Part shown: positions 16,419 through 24,712 of the stretch, in pieces
How the letters are laid out: each line of letters begins with the position of its first letter
How positions within the stretch are numbered: the stretch's first letter is position 1
From: Litchfieldella rifensis
GTDB lineage: Bacteria; Pseudomonadota; Gammaproteobacteria; Pseudomonadales; Halomonadaceae
Reading direction: 5' to 3'
DNA length: 64,000 nucleotides
NCBI RefSeq assembly: GCF_042646605.1
Contig: NZ_JBHRUG010000027.1
Coordinates: forward strand, 124,001-188,000
Made by a program: the position numbers and the translations under genes
Notes under the pieces: model-generated
Databases searched by the model: none
Seen by the model: the letters and a program-made list of their open reading frames with translations, nothing else
Told to the model about the DNA's origin: nothing

Positions 16419-16745
16419 CTAGGTCGTTGCTGCGGGCAACTGGGCCGCTTCCCAATCCGCCTTGCCACCCTGGTAGACGGCGACGTTGGTATAGCCCATC
16501 GCGGTAAGCTGGTTGGCTACCATATGCGAGTTCTGGCAAGTCTCGCTGGCACAGTACACCACGATCTCGGCATTCTTGTCCGGCAGCAACTCAGGCGCGC
16601 GCTGCTTCACCTCGTCGTGGTTGATGTTGACGGCGTTGGGCAGGTGCCACTGTCGGAAATACTTCTCCGGCAGAGCTTCCACCAATGTCGGCCGTTCAGG
16701 GCCATCGAGCCGCGCGGTAAGGGCTTCACGATCGATCGTTTTCAT
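16419..16745 (-). CDS. Single-domain rhodanese (sulfurtransferase-like) protein
   Basis: A 108-residue rhodanese domain. The catalytic cysteine is Cys65 in IVVYCASETCQNSH, at the head of the active-site loop. The preceding FRQWHLPNAVNINHDE is the usual substrate-side segment, and GYTNVAVYQGGKADWE closes the fold. Such proteins move sulfane sulfur from thiosulfate or persulfides to thiols. It is transcribed divergently from a LysR regulator that starts 119 bases away and ends at a strong terminator. That layout suggests the LysR protein controls it. Confidence 0.87.
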   Translation of the reverse strand: MKTIDREALTARLDGPERPTLVEALPEKYFRQWHLPNAVNINHDEVKQRAPELLPDKNAEIVVYCASETCQNSHMVANQLTAMGYTNVAVYQGGKADWEAAQLPAATT

Positions 16746-16834
16746 GGTTCATGCTCCAAGTGCTGTGAATCCGTTGCTTCGGCAACGTGACAATCAGCGT
16801 AGGATTTGCGTGTTGGCAATGAAATCAGCAAGAT

Positions 16835-16853
16835 TTGCAAAGCTTTATTGCAA
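16835..16853 (+). promoter_or_regulatory. Paired TTGCAA hexamers, possible LysR-family operator
   Basis: Two TTGCAA palindromic hexamers start 13 bases apart (16835 and 16848), followed by a third partial TGCAA. They end 11 bases before the LysR start codon, a position suited to autorepression and control of the divergent rhodanese gene. Confidence 0.4.
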
Positions 16854-16864
16854 AGGTGCAAGAC

Positions 16865-17782
16865 ATGCGTTTCGACTGGGACGATCTGCGTCTCTTCCTG
16901 GCGATTGCTCGCGCCGGCACGCTGGCTGGCGCGGCACGCGCGCTTGGTGTCAACCACTCGACCGTGTTTCGCCGGCTCAATGCCATGGAGGCCGGTCTGG
17001 AGGTACGGTTGTTCGAGCGACTGCCGGAAGGCTATGTGCCGACATCGGCGGGTGAGGCCCTATGGCGACGCGCAGAGCGTGTGGAGGAAGAGGCCCAGGC
17101 GATCGAGCGGGAACTGAGCGGTCGAGACGTGCGATTGTCGGGCCGGGTACGGCTCACCACTACCGACACCCTGGCCAATGGCTTCCTCGCGCCGCTGTTC
17201 CGGGGCTTCTGCGAGCGTTATCCGGGCATCGAGCTGGAGTTGCTGATCGTCAGCGCCTTTCTGGATCTCGCTCGCCGCGAGGCGGATGTCGCCATTCGCC
17301 CCACGGAGGCGCCACCGGAGACGCTGATCGGACGCAAGCTGGGCGCCATCCGCTGGGGGCTCTATGGCGCCCGCGACTACCTGCGGCAACGGCCCTCTCT
17401 CACGGATCCCGGCGAGCCAGGAGCCCATCGCTTTATCGGCGGCAACGAGCAGATCGGCCACCTCACCAGCAGCCGATGGCTGAACGAGCGGGTGCCGGCG
17501 GAGGCATTCGCGTTACGGACCAATAGCGTCGTGGCGGCCATGGGAGCCGCCCGCGCGGGCACCGGGCTTGCGGTATTGCCGCATTATATGGCTCGTCAGG
17601 AACCCGAGCTGGAGTGCGTGCTGGCGATCGGCCCGGAGGTGGCGACCGATCTGTGGCTGCTGGTGCACCCGGATCTGCGCCACAGTGCCCGTATCCGTGC
17701 CTTCATGGCCTATGCGGTCGAGGCGGTAAGGCAGCGTCAGGCCGAGTTGGCAGGAGAAGACGAGTTGGGAGGAGAAGAATAG
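16865..17782 (+). CDS. LysR family transcriptional regulator
   Basis: A 305-residue regulator. The helix-turn-helix occupies about residues 3-60 (RFDWDDLRLFLAIARAGTLA, then AARALGVNHSTVFRRLNAME), and the inducer-binding domain follows (LSGRVRLTTTDTLANGFLAP). The start at 16865 is used because it begins just before the helix-turn-helix, as in relatives, with AAAGGTG upstream. A longer frame adds ten residues without a ribosome site. It is divergent to the rhodanese gene, with TTGCAA repeats in between. Its ligand is unknown. Confidence 0.88.
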   Translation: MRFDWDDLRLFLAIARAGTLAGAARALGVNHSTVFRRLNAMEAGLEVRLFERLPEGYVPTSAGEALWRRAERVEEEAQAIERELSGRDVRLSGRVRLTTTDTLANGFLAPLFRGFCERYPGIELELLIVSAFLDLARREADVAIRPTEAPPETLIGRKLGAIRWGLYGARDYLRQRPSLTDPGEPGAHRFIGGNEQIGHLTSSRWLNERVPAEAFALRTNSVVAAMGAARAGTGLAVLPHYMARQEPELECVLAIGPEVATDLWLLVHPDLRHSARIRAFMAYAVEAVRQRQAELAGEDELGGEE

Positions 17783-17801
17783 TGCCATGACCGCATAAGG
17801 C

Positions 17802-17829
17802 GTCGGGCCCGCCCGGGGACGGGCCCGAC
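17802..17829. terminator. GC-rich hairpin between convergent genes
   Basis: GTCGGGCCCG and CGGGCCCGAC form a perfect 10-bp stem with an eight-base loop, between the LysR stop and the end of the convergent oxidase gene. There is no T run, so it would be a weak intrinsic or bidirectional terminator. Confidence 0.55.
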
Positions 17830-17835
17830 ACCGGA

Positions 17836-19275
17836 TCATGCCGTTTTGGCCAGCGCTGCTGGAGCGATATTCTGATTCACGCGGAACAGGTTCTCGGGGT
17901 CGAATTGCTGCTTGATCTGTTGAAGTCTGGCGTAGTTCTGGGCATAGGCGCTGTCGACGCGGTTGTCTTCGTCCTCGGTCAGGAAATTGACGTAGCCGCC
18001 ACCGGTGGCGAACGGCGCGGTATCGCGGAATACGTTGCGCGCCCAGTCCCGCACCTTGTCGTCGTCGGCGGCGGCTTGCCAGCGGCCGTGAACGTTCATC
18101 ACGAAGTTGGCATCGCGCCCCGCGTAGGCCGTATCTTCTATCGCCATTTCACCGGCCGCACCGCCGAGCTGGGCGATGAAGACCTCGCATTCCGGGCTGG
18201 GTAGTTGCGCTGCGCCGCGTATCACCTCGTCGATCAAGTCGTCCGTGATCTCGTTGAAGTTGTGCGATTTCCAGTAGTTTCTCGCCCCGGCGGTGAGCAG
18301 GGGGTCGAAAGCGGTCTGGAAGCCGGCATAGGGTTGCGCCCCGAGCATGCTGCCGACCGGTTCGCCGAACTCGAGCACCTTGGCTGCCAGCCGTTCGCCC
18401 TCTTCGAGGTCGCCGTTATGGACCAGTGCGAATACCACCACCTCCTTGCCATGGATCGACTCAGGCAGGAAGGGCAACGGCGGCGCCTGGCGCAGCACCG
18501 TCCAGACGCTGAGTTCGCGTGGCGCGCCGGCGTTGAAATCGCGCCAGGCCTGCAATACTTGCTGGGCCTGAGCATAAGGATAAACGACCAGGCCGGCATA
18601 CACCTGAGGGCCGACCGGGTGGAGCTGGAACTCGAAGGAGGTCACCACACCGAAGTTGCCACCACCACCGCGGATGGCCCAGAACAGCTCGGGCTCCTGG
18701 GTCGCCGAGACGACGTGCAGTGTCCCGTCGGCGGTCACGATATCGGCGGAGACGAGGTTGTCGACGGTCAGGCCATACTTGCGCGTCAGCCAGCCGAAGC
18801 CGCCGCCCAGGCACAGCCCGGCCACTCCGGTGGTGGAATTGATGCCCAACGGCGTGGCCAGCCCAAAGGCCTGGGTTTCGTGGTCGACATCGCCCAGTAG
18901 CGCGCCCGCACCGACGCGTGCGGTCCGCTTTTCCGAGTCGACGCGCACGCTGCGCATCTGTGACAGGTCGATCATCAGGGCGCCGTCGGCGACGGCGTTG
19001 CCGGCGATATGATGGCCACCGCCGCGAACACTCACCAGCATGCGATGAGTGCGTGCGAAGTCGACCGCATGGAGTACGTCGCGAGTGCCGAGACAGCGGG
19101 CGATCAAGGCGGGATGGCGATCGACCATGCCGTTCCAGACGCTGCGTGTCTCATCATAGGCCGCATCGGCGGCGGTAAGTACTCCGCCGCGAATACCGTG
19201 GGACAAGGTATCGACTTCGTCGGGCGAGAGCGAGGCCGAGGTGCCGTCGAGGGTCTGATAGGTCAAGTGTTGCAT
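17836..19275 (-). CDS. FAD-linked oxidase, berberine-bridge-enzyme-like
   Basis: A 479-residue flavoprotein of the PCMH/BBE group. The N-terminal FAD domain shows SVRGGGHHIAGNAVADGALM, whose histidine is the usual covalent flavin anchor. TTGVAGLCLGGGFGWLTRKY follows, where a cysteine could form a second flavin link. The C-terminal BBE element reads YARLQQIKQQFDPENLFRVN. The family oxidises sugars, alcohols or alkaloid-like compounds with oxygen as acceptor. AAGGAG lies nine bases before the start at 19275; the open frame continues upstream but without family similarity. It is divergent to the AraC regulator, a likely local controller. Confidence 0.88.
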   Translation of the reverse strand: MQHLTYQTLDGTSASLSPDEVDTLSHGIRGGVLTAADAAYDETRSVWNGMVDRHPALIARCLGTRDVLHAVDFARTHRMLVSVRGGGHHIAGNAVADGALMIDLSQMRSVRVDSEKRTARVGAGALLGDVDHETQAFGLATPLGINSTTGVAGLCLGGGFGWLTRKYGLTVDNLVSADIVTADGTLHVVSATQEPELFWAIRGGGGNFGVVTSFEFQLHPVGPQVYAGLVVYPYAQAQQVLQAWRDFNAGAPRELSVWTVLRQAPPLPFLPESIHGKEVVVFALVHNGDLEEGERLAAKVLEFGEPVGSMLGAQPYAGFQTAFDPLLTAGARNYWKSHNFNEITDDLIDEVIRGAAQLPSPECEVFIAQLGGAAGEMAIEDTAYAGRDANFVMNVHGRWQAAADDDKVRDWARNVFRDTAPFATGGGYVNFLTEDEDNRVDSAYAQNYARLQQIKQQFDPENLFRVNQNIAPAALAKTA

Positions 19276-19491
19276 TGTTGTTGTCTCCTTGTGGATGTGC
19301 CCTGCACCGGCGGCGCCGTGAGAGGGTGTTGTCACGAGTTGAAGTATGTGCACTCGGGATCGCTTTCGACTGACCCGAACTCCATCGGACTTGACCGGGA
19401 ATCCGGTTTGTCGTGGCAGCGGGTGGGATCGTCCGCAATACTTGTTCAGGTCGGTGTGTGTATCCCCCTTACCGTTCCCCACGAGGTGGAC

Positions 19492-20514
19492 ATGAGTCAG
19501 GACACCTTGTCTCAGGTATTGCGTAGTATTCGCTTGCGGGGGGCGGTGTTCTATCACGTCGAGGGCAATGCCCGCTGGGTGAGCGAGGCGCCGCCGGCGG
19601 CCGAGATCGCTGAGTTGATCATGCCGGGGGTCGAGCACGTGATGGCTTATCACGTGCTTACCCATGGCTCGTGTTGGGCGACGGTGGTCGGCGAAACGCC
19701 GGTATCGTTGCAGGAAGGGGATGTCGTGGTGTTTCCGCGTGGCGATCCCCATGTGATGTCGAGTGAGCCGGGCATGCGCGGCTCGGTGGACCTGCACCCC
19801 TACGGGCTACCGCGACCGGAGCAACTGCCGTTCTTTGCCAGCCGGCAGGGGGAGTCGCTGTCGATGGCGCGCCTGGACCGCGACAGCGAGCAGCACAGTG
19901 CGACCCTGGTGTGCGGTTTCTTCGGCTGCGATGCGCACCCGTTCAACCCGTTGCTCGACAGCCTGCCGCACCTGCTCCATGTGCGCGCCAGACACGGCGA
20001 CGATGATGACTGGATCGCCCACTTCATCCGTTTCGCGCTTTCCGAGTCGAATCTCAAACGCCCGGGAGGGGAGGCCCTGCTCGAGCGGTTGAGCGAGGCG
20101 ATGTTCGTCGAGTTGGTGCGTCGTTACCTCGACGACCTGCCGGAAGGGCAGCCGAACTGGCTGGCGGGGTTGCACGATCGTTACGTGGGACGTGCGCTGG
20201 CGCTGTTGCACCAGCGGCCTGGCGACGCATGGACGATCGACAAGCTCGCCGATCGCATCGGCCTGTCGCGCTCGGCCCTGCATGAGCGCTTCGCCCGCTT
20301 TACCGGCCATGCGCCGATGCACTACCTGGCCAAGTGGCGCATGCAGGTCGCCGCTGGGCTGCTGCGCCAGTCGAGCGCCCCTGTCGCCTCGATTGCGCTC
20401 GAGGTCGGTTATGAGTCGGAAGCCGCGTTCAGCCGCGCCTTCCGGCGCGAAACCTGCTTGCCCCCGGCCACCTGGCGGCGTGAGCAGGCACGCCTTGCCG
20501 AGGACACGCGATAG
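19492..20514 (+). CDS. AraC family transcriptional regulator with N-terminal cupin domain
   Basis: A 340-residue regulator. Residues about 10-190 form a cupin-type sensor (MPGVEHVMAYHVLTHGSCW, VSLQEGDVVVFPRGDPHVM). The C-terminal 100 residues hold two helix-turn-helix motifs (WTIDKLADRIGLSRSALHER and PVASIALEVGYESEAAFSRA) with the AraC signature between and after them. The start at 19492 follows GAGGTGG. The 216-base divergent gap to the flavin oxidase suggests control of that gene. The YCII pair downstream has its own promoter, so it is probably independent. Confidence 0.87.
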   Translation: MSQDTLSQVLRSIRLRGAVFYHVEGNARWVSEAPPAAEIAELIMPGVEHVMAYHVLTHGSCWATVVGETPVSLQEGDVVVFPRGDPHVMSSEPGMRGSVDLHPYGLPRPEQLPFFASRQGESLSMARLDRDSEQHSATLVCGFFGCDAHPFNPLLDSLPHLLHVRARHGDDDDWIAHFIRFALSESNLKRPGGEALLERLSEAMFVELVRRYLDDLPEGQPNWLAGLHDRYVGRALALLHQRPGDAWTIDKLADRIGLSRSALHERFARFTGHAPMHYLAKWRMQVAAGLLRQSSAPVASIALEVGYESEAAFSRAFRRETCLPPATWRREQARLAEDTR

Positions 20515-20541
20515 TCATTTCCACTCCCGCCACGGACACGA

Positions 20542-20570
20542 TGTCGATTTTCGGTGTCGTCGCACGACTA
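20542..20570 (+). promoter_or_regulatory. ECF-type promoter of the tandem YCII genes
   Basis: TGTCGA (20542-20547), 17 bases, CGACTA (20565-20570) followed by T, 41 bases before the first YCII start codon. This is the same element as the three sites near 4-5.7 kb, here on the opposite strand and about 15 kb away. Confidence 0.72.
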
Positions 20571-20611
20571 TCCGTTGAGTACGTTCGTTTCACCACGCTC
20601 GGGAGTGCCCC

Positions 20612-20995
20612 ATGAGATACCTGTGCCTTATCTATAACGAAGAAAGGATCCTCGACACCATGCCAGACCATGAGATCGAGGCTGTTGCCAACGAATGCCT
20701 GGCACACTGCGAAACCCTGAAGGAAAGTGGCCATCTGATCACCAGTGCCCGTCTTGGCTCCGTGCAGACCGCCACCACGGTACGGGCGAGGAATGGTCGG
20801 CCTCTCGTCACCGACGGGCCGTTCGCCGAGACCAAGGAGCAGCTGGGTGGGTTCTACCTGATCGAGGCTCGCGATCTGAACGAGGCCATCCGCATCGCTT
20901 CGAACCTCCCGCCGGGGCGCCTGGGATGCGTCGAGGTGCGGCCGATCAGTGATCAGTATCCCCAGCAACTCAGCGACGCAGTTGCCGACCTCTGA
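20612..20995 (+). CDS. YCII-related (DGPF domain) protein, first of a tandem pair
   Basis: A 127-residue YCII/DGPF protein. It starts MRYLCLIYNEER, has ATTVRARNGRPLVTDGPFAE and TKEQLGGFYLIEARDLNEA in the centre, and ends with CVEVRPI. This subgroup is the one most often found beside ECF sigma factors with a C-terminal extension. It has the bipartite promoter just upstream and lies 17 bases ahead of its paralogue, so the two are co-transcribed. The biochemical function is unknown. Confidence 0.87.
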   Translation: MRYLCLIYNEERILDTMPDHEIEAVANECLAHCETLKESGHLITSARLGSVQTATTVRARNGRPLVTDGPFAETKEQLGGFYLIEARDLNEAIRIASNLPPGRLGCVEVRPISDQYPQQLSDAVADL

Positions 20996-21012
20996 CCGAA
21001 ATGGAGCGCTCA

Positions 21013-21384
21013 ATGAAGTATCTATGCCTGGCCTATGAGGAGGAAAGAAAGCTCAACGATCTGTCGCAGAGCGAGTGGGAAGCACTTCGGAAGGAGACTC
21101 TGGACTACGTCGATGCGTTACGCAAAAGCGGACACCTGATCATGACCCAGGCCCTTCAGAGTGCGACGCGCGCCACGACCCTACGGGTTCGAAACGGCAA
21201 GTTGTCGGCAACCGACGGCCCTTTCGCCGAAACCAAGGAGCAGATCGGCGGCTTCTTCCTGATCGAGGCCGAGGGTTTCGACGAAGCCGCACGGATCGCA
21301 GCGGAGTGGCCTTCGGCACGCATCGGCAGCATCGAGGTGCGGCCAATCGAGGAGGAACTCTCGCACGACCGACGCTACCGCTAG
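21013..21384 (+). CDS. YCII-related (DGPF domain) protein, second of a tandem pair
   Basis: A 123-residue paralogue of the preceding gene with the same plan: MKYLCLAYEEERKLNDLS, ATTLRVRNGKLSATDGPFAE, TKEQIGGFFLIEAEGFDEA and IEVRPIEEE. The start at 21013 is chosen for GGAG six bases upstream; an ATG four codons earlier lacks one. As in the first copy, the DGPFAETKEQ core is intact. Two adjacent family members under one promoter suggest a heteromeric partner or gene dosage, but this is inference. Confidence 0.87.
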   Translation: MKYLCLAYEEERKLNDLSQSEWEALRKETLDYVDALRKSGHLIMTQALQSATRATTLRVRNGKLSATDGPFAETKEQIGGFFLIEAEGFDEAARIAAEWPSARIGSIEVRPIEEELSHDRRYR

Positions 21385-21421
21385 GTACTCGTCCCTTCGC
21401 AAGTCTTGGCTTTTCGCTGAC

Positions 21422-21462
21422 TTGATCTGAATCAGGCAGGCGTGCCTGGCGTCTTCCATAAT
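21422..21462 (+). promoter_or_regulatory. FNR/Anr-type anaerobic promoter
   Basis: TTGATCTGAATCAG (21422-21435) matches the FNR/Anr consensus TTGAT-N4-ATCAA at nine of ten fixed bases. CATAAT at 21457-21462 is a good -10 element. A start of transcription about seven bases beyond it puts the box centre near -41.5, the class II activator position. It serves the Lon-like protease and universal stress protein genes. Confidence 0.7.
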
Positions 21463-21486
21463 GCAGTCATGCAAAGGAGGATGGCC

Positions 21487-23928
21487 ATGGTGGAACCCCT
21501 GAGGGTCGAGCAGGTATACCGGGAATGCCCGATCGAGGATTTCAGTTTTGATGTCACCAGCGAGCTGGAATCGTTCGATCTGCTCAGTGGACACACGCGA
21601 GCGGCGGCTGCCCTGGATTTCGGCACGACAATTCGCAGCGATGGCTTCAACCTCTATGTGCTGGGGCAGCCGGGCCATGGCAAGCACAGCCTGGTGGGGC
21701 GATTCCTGGCCGAGCGGGCGGAGCAGGCGCCGGCACCGCCGGACTGGTGCTACCTGCATAACTTCGACGACCCGGCGGCGCCGCGTCACCTGTCGCTGCC
21801 GCCGGGCATTGGCCGACAACTGCGCACCGACATCGACCAACTGGTGGAGGAGCTGCGTGGTGCCATTCCCGCGGTATTCGAGAGCGAGGAGTACCAGAAT
21901 CGCCTCCATGAGCTGAAACAGGCCATGGGCGAACGCCAGCGCGATGCCATCGAGAGGGTGCGGCGCGAGGCCCGCGAGCATGACATCCTGCTGCTGTCCA
22001 CGCCCAACGGCTTTACCTTCGCGCCGGCCGAAGGCGAGGGCATGATGTCGCCGGAGACTTACGAGAAGTTGCCCAAGGAGGATCGCGAGCGTATCGAGGG
22101 CAGCGTAGCCATCCTGCAGCGCAAGCTGCAGCAGGCGATCCGCCAGATGCCACGGCTGACCAAGGACCTGCGCGAACAGATCAACGCCCTGAACGAGGAG
22201 ATGCTGCAGGCCGCCATCGGCGCGCCGCTGGACGAGCTGGAGCAACGCTATGTCGAGGAGGAGGGCGTTCTGGCCCACCTGAAGGGCATACGCGAGGCTA
22301 TCCTGTTGCACGTGGATTCCTTCCATGCGAGCAATCCGGAGATTTCACCCGAGGCGGTGTTTAGCCGCTTTCGCATCAATCTGCTGGTCGACAATGCCGA
22401 ATGCCGGGGCGCCCCACTGATCTACCAGGACTTGCCCACCCACCAGCACCTGGTGGGACGCATCGAGCACCATGTACACAACGGCATGCTGCTGACCGAT
22501 TTCTCGCTGATCCGCGCCGGTGCGCTGCACCGGGCCAATGGCGGCTACCTGGTCATGGATGCGCGCAGTCTGCTGTTGCAGCCCGGTGCCTGGGAGACTC
22601 TCAAGCGGGCACTACGTGCCGGTGAGGTCCGTACCGAATCCCTGGAGCAGGCCTACGGGCTGATCAGTACCGTGAGCCTGGAACCCGAGCCGGTGCCCCT
22701 GGACGTGAAGATAGTGCTGCTCGGCGACCGCTTGCTCTACTACCTGTTGAGCGAGCAGGAACCGGAGTTTCTCGAGCTGTTCAAGGTGCAGGCCGATCTG
22801 GAGGATGTGCTGCCACGAGATGCCGAGACCCAGACGCTCTACGCGCAGGTGATCGCGACCCTGGTCCGCGAGGCCGCCGTGCGACCGCTGAACCGTTCCG
22901 GGGTGGCGGCGCTGATCGAGCGCGCCAGCCGCCTGGCCGATGATCAGCGCAAGCTGACCGCCCACCATCGGTCGCTGGGCGATCTGCTGATGGAAGCCGA
23001 GTACTGGGCAGCACAAGACGAGGCCGCGGTGATTGGCCGGCAGCATGTGGAGAAGGCGGTGGAGCAGCAGCTCTGGCGCGCCAGTCGGGTGCGCGAGCGC
23101 AGCCACGAGCTGGTCGCCCGCGGTACGGTGATGATCGCCACCGGCGGTGAGACCGTGGGGCAGGTCAATGGCCTGTCGGTGCTGCAAGTGGGGGACTATC
23201 GCTTCGGCCAGCCGACCCGGATTACCGCCACTGCGCGCCCCGGTCAGGGGCAGGTGGTCGATATCGAGCGCGAGGCGCGCCTGGGCGGGCGCATCCACTC
23301 CAAGGCAGTGATGATCCTGTCGCGCTATCTGGCCAGCCGCTACGCCGGCGAGATGCCATTATCGCTGTCCGCCAGCCTGGCTTTCGAACAGTCCTACGCC
23401 GGTATCGAGGGCGATAGCGCCTCGGTAGCCGAGGTCTGTGCCTTGGTGTCGGCGATCGCTGAGGTGCCTTTGAAACAGTCGCTGGCGGTGACCGGCTCCA
23501 TCAACCAGCATGGCGAAGTACAGGCGGTTGGCGGGGTCAACGAAAAGGTCGAGGGCTTCTTTGAAGTGTGCCGGAATGCCGGAAAACTCGCTGGCCAAGG
23601 CGTATTGCTGCCGGCCGCCAATGTGGAGCACCTGATGCTCAAGCGCGAAGTGCGCGAGGCCATGTCTGCGGGGCACTTCTCCATCTACGCCATTTCCCAC
23701 GTGGACGAGGCGCTCGCATTGCTTACCGGCCTGACGCCGGGTGAGCTCGACGACAAGGGACGCTATCCGCAGGGCAGTCTCAACGCCCGGGTGGTGAAGC
23801 GACTGGAAGACTTTCGGCGCGCAGTGAAGCGCAGGGAGCGCGAGGCGAGTGATAAGCTCCAGGGTGGGGCCGAGGACACCAAGACGAATAGCGGCAACGG
23901 AGGGGAGGACAACGGCGATGAGGCCTGA
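21487..23928 (+). CDS. Lon-family ATP-dependent protease (AAA_32 type)
   Basis: An 813-residue protease of the AAA_32/Lon type rather than classical LonA. A nucleotide-binding loop sits near the N terminus (LGQPGHGKHSLV, Lys66), and a long helical insertion follows. The C-terminal Lon protease domain carries the Ser-Lys dyad: probable Ser644 in GIEGDSASVAE and Lys687 in VGGVNEKVEGFF. LonA's N-terminal substrate domain is missing. The start at 21487 has AAGGAGG six bases upstream. The 3' end overlaps the universal stress protein gene by 11 bases, and an FNR-type promoter lies ahead. Control of protein turnover under low oxygen is inferred. Confidence 0.87.
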   Translation: MVEPLRVEQVYRECPIEDFSFDVTSELESFDLLSGHTRAAAALDFGTTIRSDGFNLYVLGQPGHGKHSLVGRFLAERAEQAPAPPDWCYLHNFDDPAAPRHLSLPPGIGRQLRTDIDQLVEELRGAIPAVFESEEYQNRLHELKQAMGERQRDAIERVRREAREHDILLLSTPNGFTFAPAEGEGMMSPETYEKLPKEDRERIEGSVAILQRKLQQAIRQMPRLTKDLREQINALNEEMLQAAIGAPLDELEQRYVEEEGVLAHLKGIREAILLHVDSFHASNPEISPEAVFSRFRINLLVDNAECRGAPLIYQDLPTHQHLVGRIEHHVHNGMLLTDFSLIRAGALHRANGGYLVMDARSLLLQPGAWETLKRALRAGEVRTESLEQAYGLISTVSLEPEPVPLDVKIVLLGDRLLYYLLSEQEPEFLELFKVQADLEDVLPRDAETQTLYAQVIATLVREAAVRPLNRSGVAALIERASRLADDQRKLTAHHRSLGDLLMEAEYWAAQDEAAVIGRQHVEKAVEQQLWRASRVRERSHELVARGTVMIATGGETVGQVNGLSVLQVGDYRFGQPTRITATARPGQGQVVDIEREARLGGRIHSKAVMILSRYLASRYAGEMPLSLSASLAFEQSYAGIEGDSASVAEVCALVSAIAEVPLKQSLAVTGSINQHGEVQAVGGVNEKVEGFFEVCRNAGKLAGQGVLLPAANVEHLMLKREVREAMSAGHFSIYAISHVDEALALLTGLTPGELDDKGRYPQGSLNARVVKRLEDFRRAVKRREREASDKLQGGAEDTKTNSGNGGEDNGDEA

Positions 23929-24712
23929 CCAGCGCAATGCTTCGGGGCATGGCGAAACCGCCGCCGAACGAGACGAGCATGCGCCCTCGACGGCGCGGGT
24001 GCTGGCATTGCTTGACGCTTCGCGTCATAGCCTGGCTGCGCTTTCCGCCGCCGTGGACCTGGCTGCCAGCCGCCAGGCCGAATTGGTGGCATTGTTCGTC
24101 GAGGACCTGGACCTGTTGCGTTGCGCCGGCTTTCCCTTCTCCTGCGAGGTGGGAGCTCAGTCCGGCATGGCCCGGCCGCTGTCGCTGAGGGGGCTCGAGA
24201 CCAGCCTGGAGCGCCAGGTGCAACGTATCCATCAGGCCTTGGATGCCGCCGTGGCCGGCCGGGAGCTGCGCCATTCACTGAAGGTCAGTCGCGGCCGCGT
24301 GGTGGCCGAGGCCCTGGCACTCGCCGGCGACGACGATGTCTTGGTGATGGGCAAGGCCGGTGCCTCCGGGCAATGGGGGGTGCGTCTGGGCTCCACCAGT
24401 CGGGCCTTGATCCTCGAGGCGCCATGTCCGGTACTGATCTGGGACGAGATCCACCCCCTGCAACGCGGTCCGCTGCTGGTGGTCAGCGATCAGCAACATC
24501 CCGAACCGCCTGCCCTGGGCTGGCTCGCCGACAGCGGCCTGTTCGATACCCTTGAACGCCTGTCGGTAGCCGATGCGCTGGCCCTCGAACATCGTCTTGC
24601 CCACGCTCGCCGTGGTGCCTTGCTGCTTGACCGCACCCAGCTCAAGCATCTGGTCGACGAAGATTCCGAGCTCATCAACCGTATTCCCATTCCCATCGTC
24701 GTCGTGCCGTAG
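23918..24712 (+). CDS. Universal stress protein (UspA family)
   Basis: A 264-residue cytosolic stress protein, about twice the length of a single Usp domain. The first domain covers about residues 25-175 (ARVLALLDASRHSLAALSAA). It ends with an ATP-binding loop of the G-x2-G-x9-GS type (MGKAGASGQWGVRLGSTS). The C-terminal part is degenerate. The start at 23918 has GGAGGACAAC upstream and overlaps the protease gene, so the two proteins are translationally coupled. Universal stress proteins are frequent targets of anaerobic regulators in pseudomonads, which fits the promoter ahead of the pair. Confidence 0.82.
   Translation: MRPDQRNASGHGETAAERDEHAPSTARVLALLDASRHSLAALSAAVDLAASRQAELVALFVEDLDLLRCAGFPFSCEVGAQSGMARPLSLRGLETSLERQVQRIHQALDAAVAGRELRHSLKVSRGRVVAEALALAGDDDVLVMGKAGASGQWGVRLGSTSRALILEAPCPVLIWDEIHPLQRGPLLVVSDQQHPEPPALGWLADSGLFDTLERLSVADALALEHRLAHARRGALLLDRTQLKHLVDEDSELINRIPIPIVVVP

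Noticed and set aside
19009..19491. Upstream extension of the AraC regulator frame
   Set aside because: It is antisense to the start of the flavin oxidase gene and adds no domain. The ATG at 19492 has a ribosome site.
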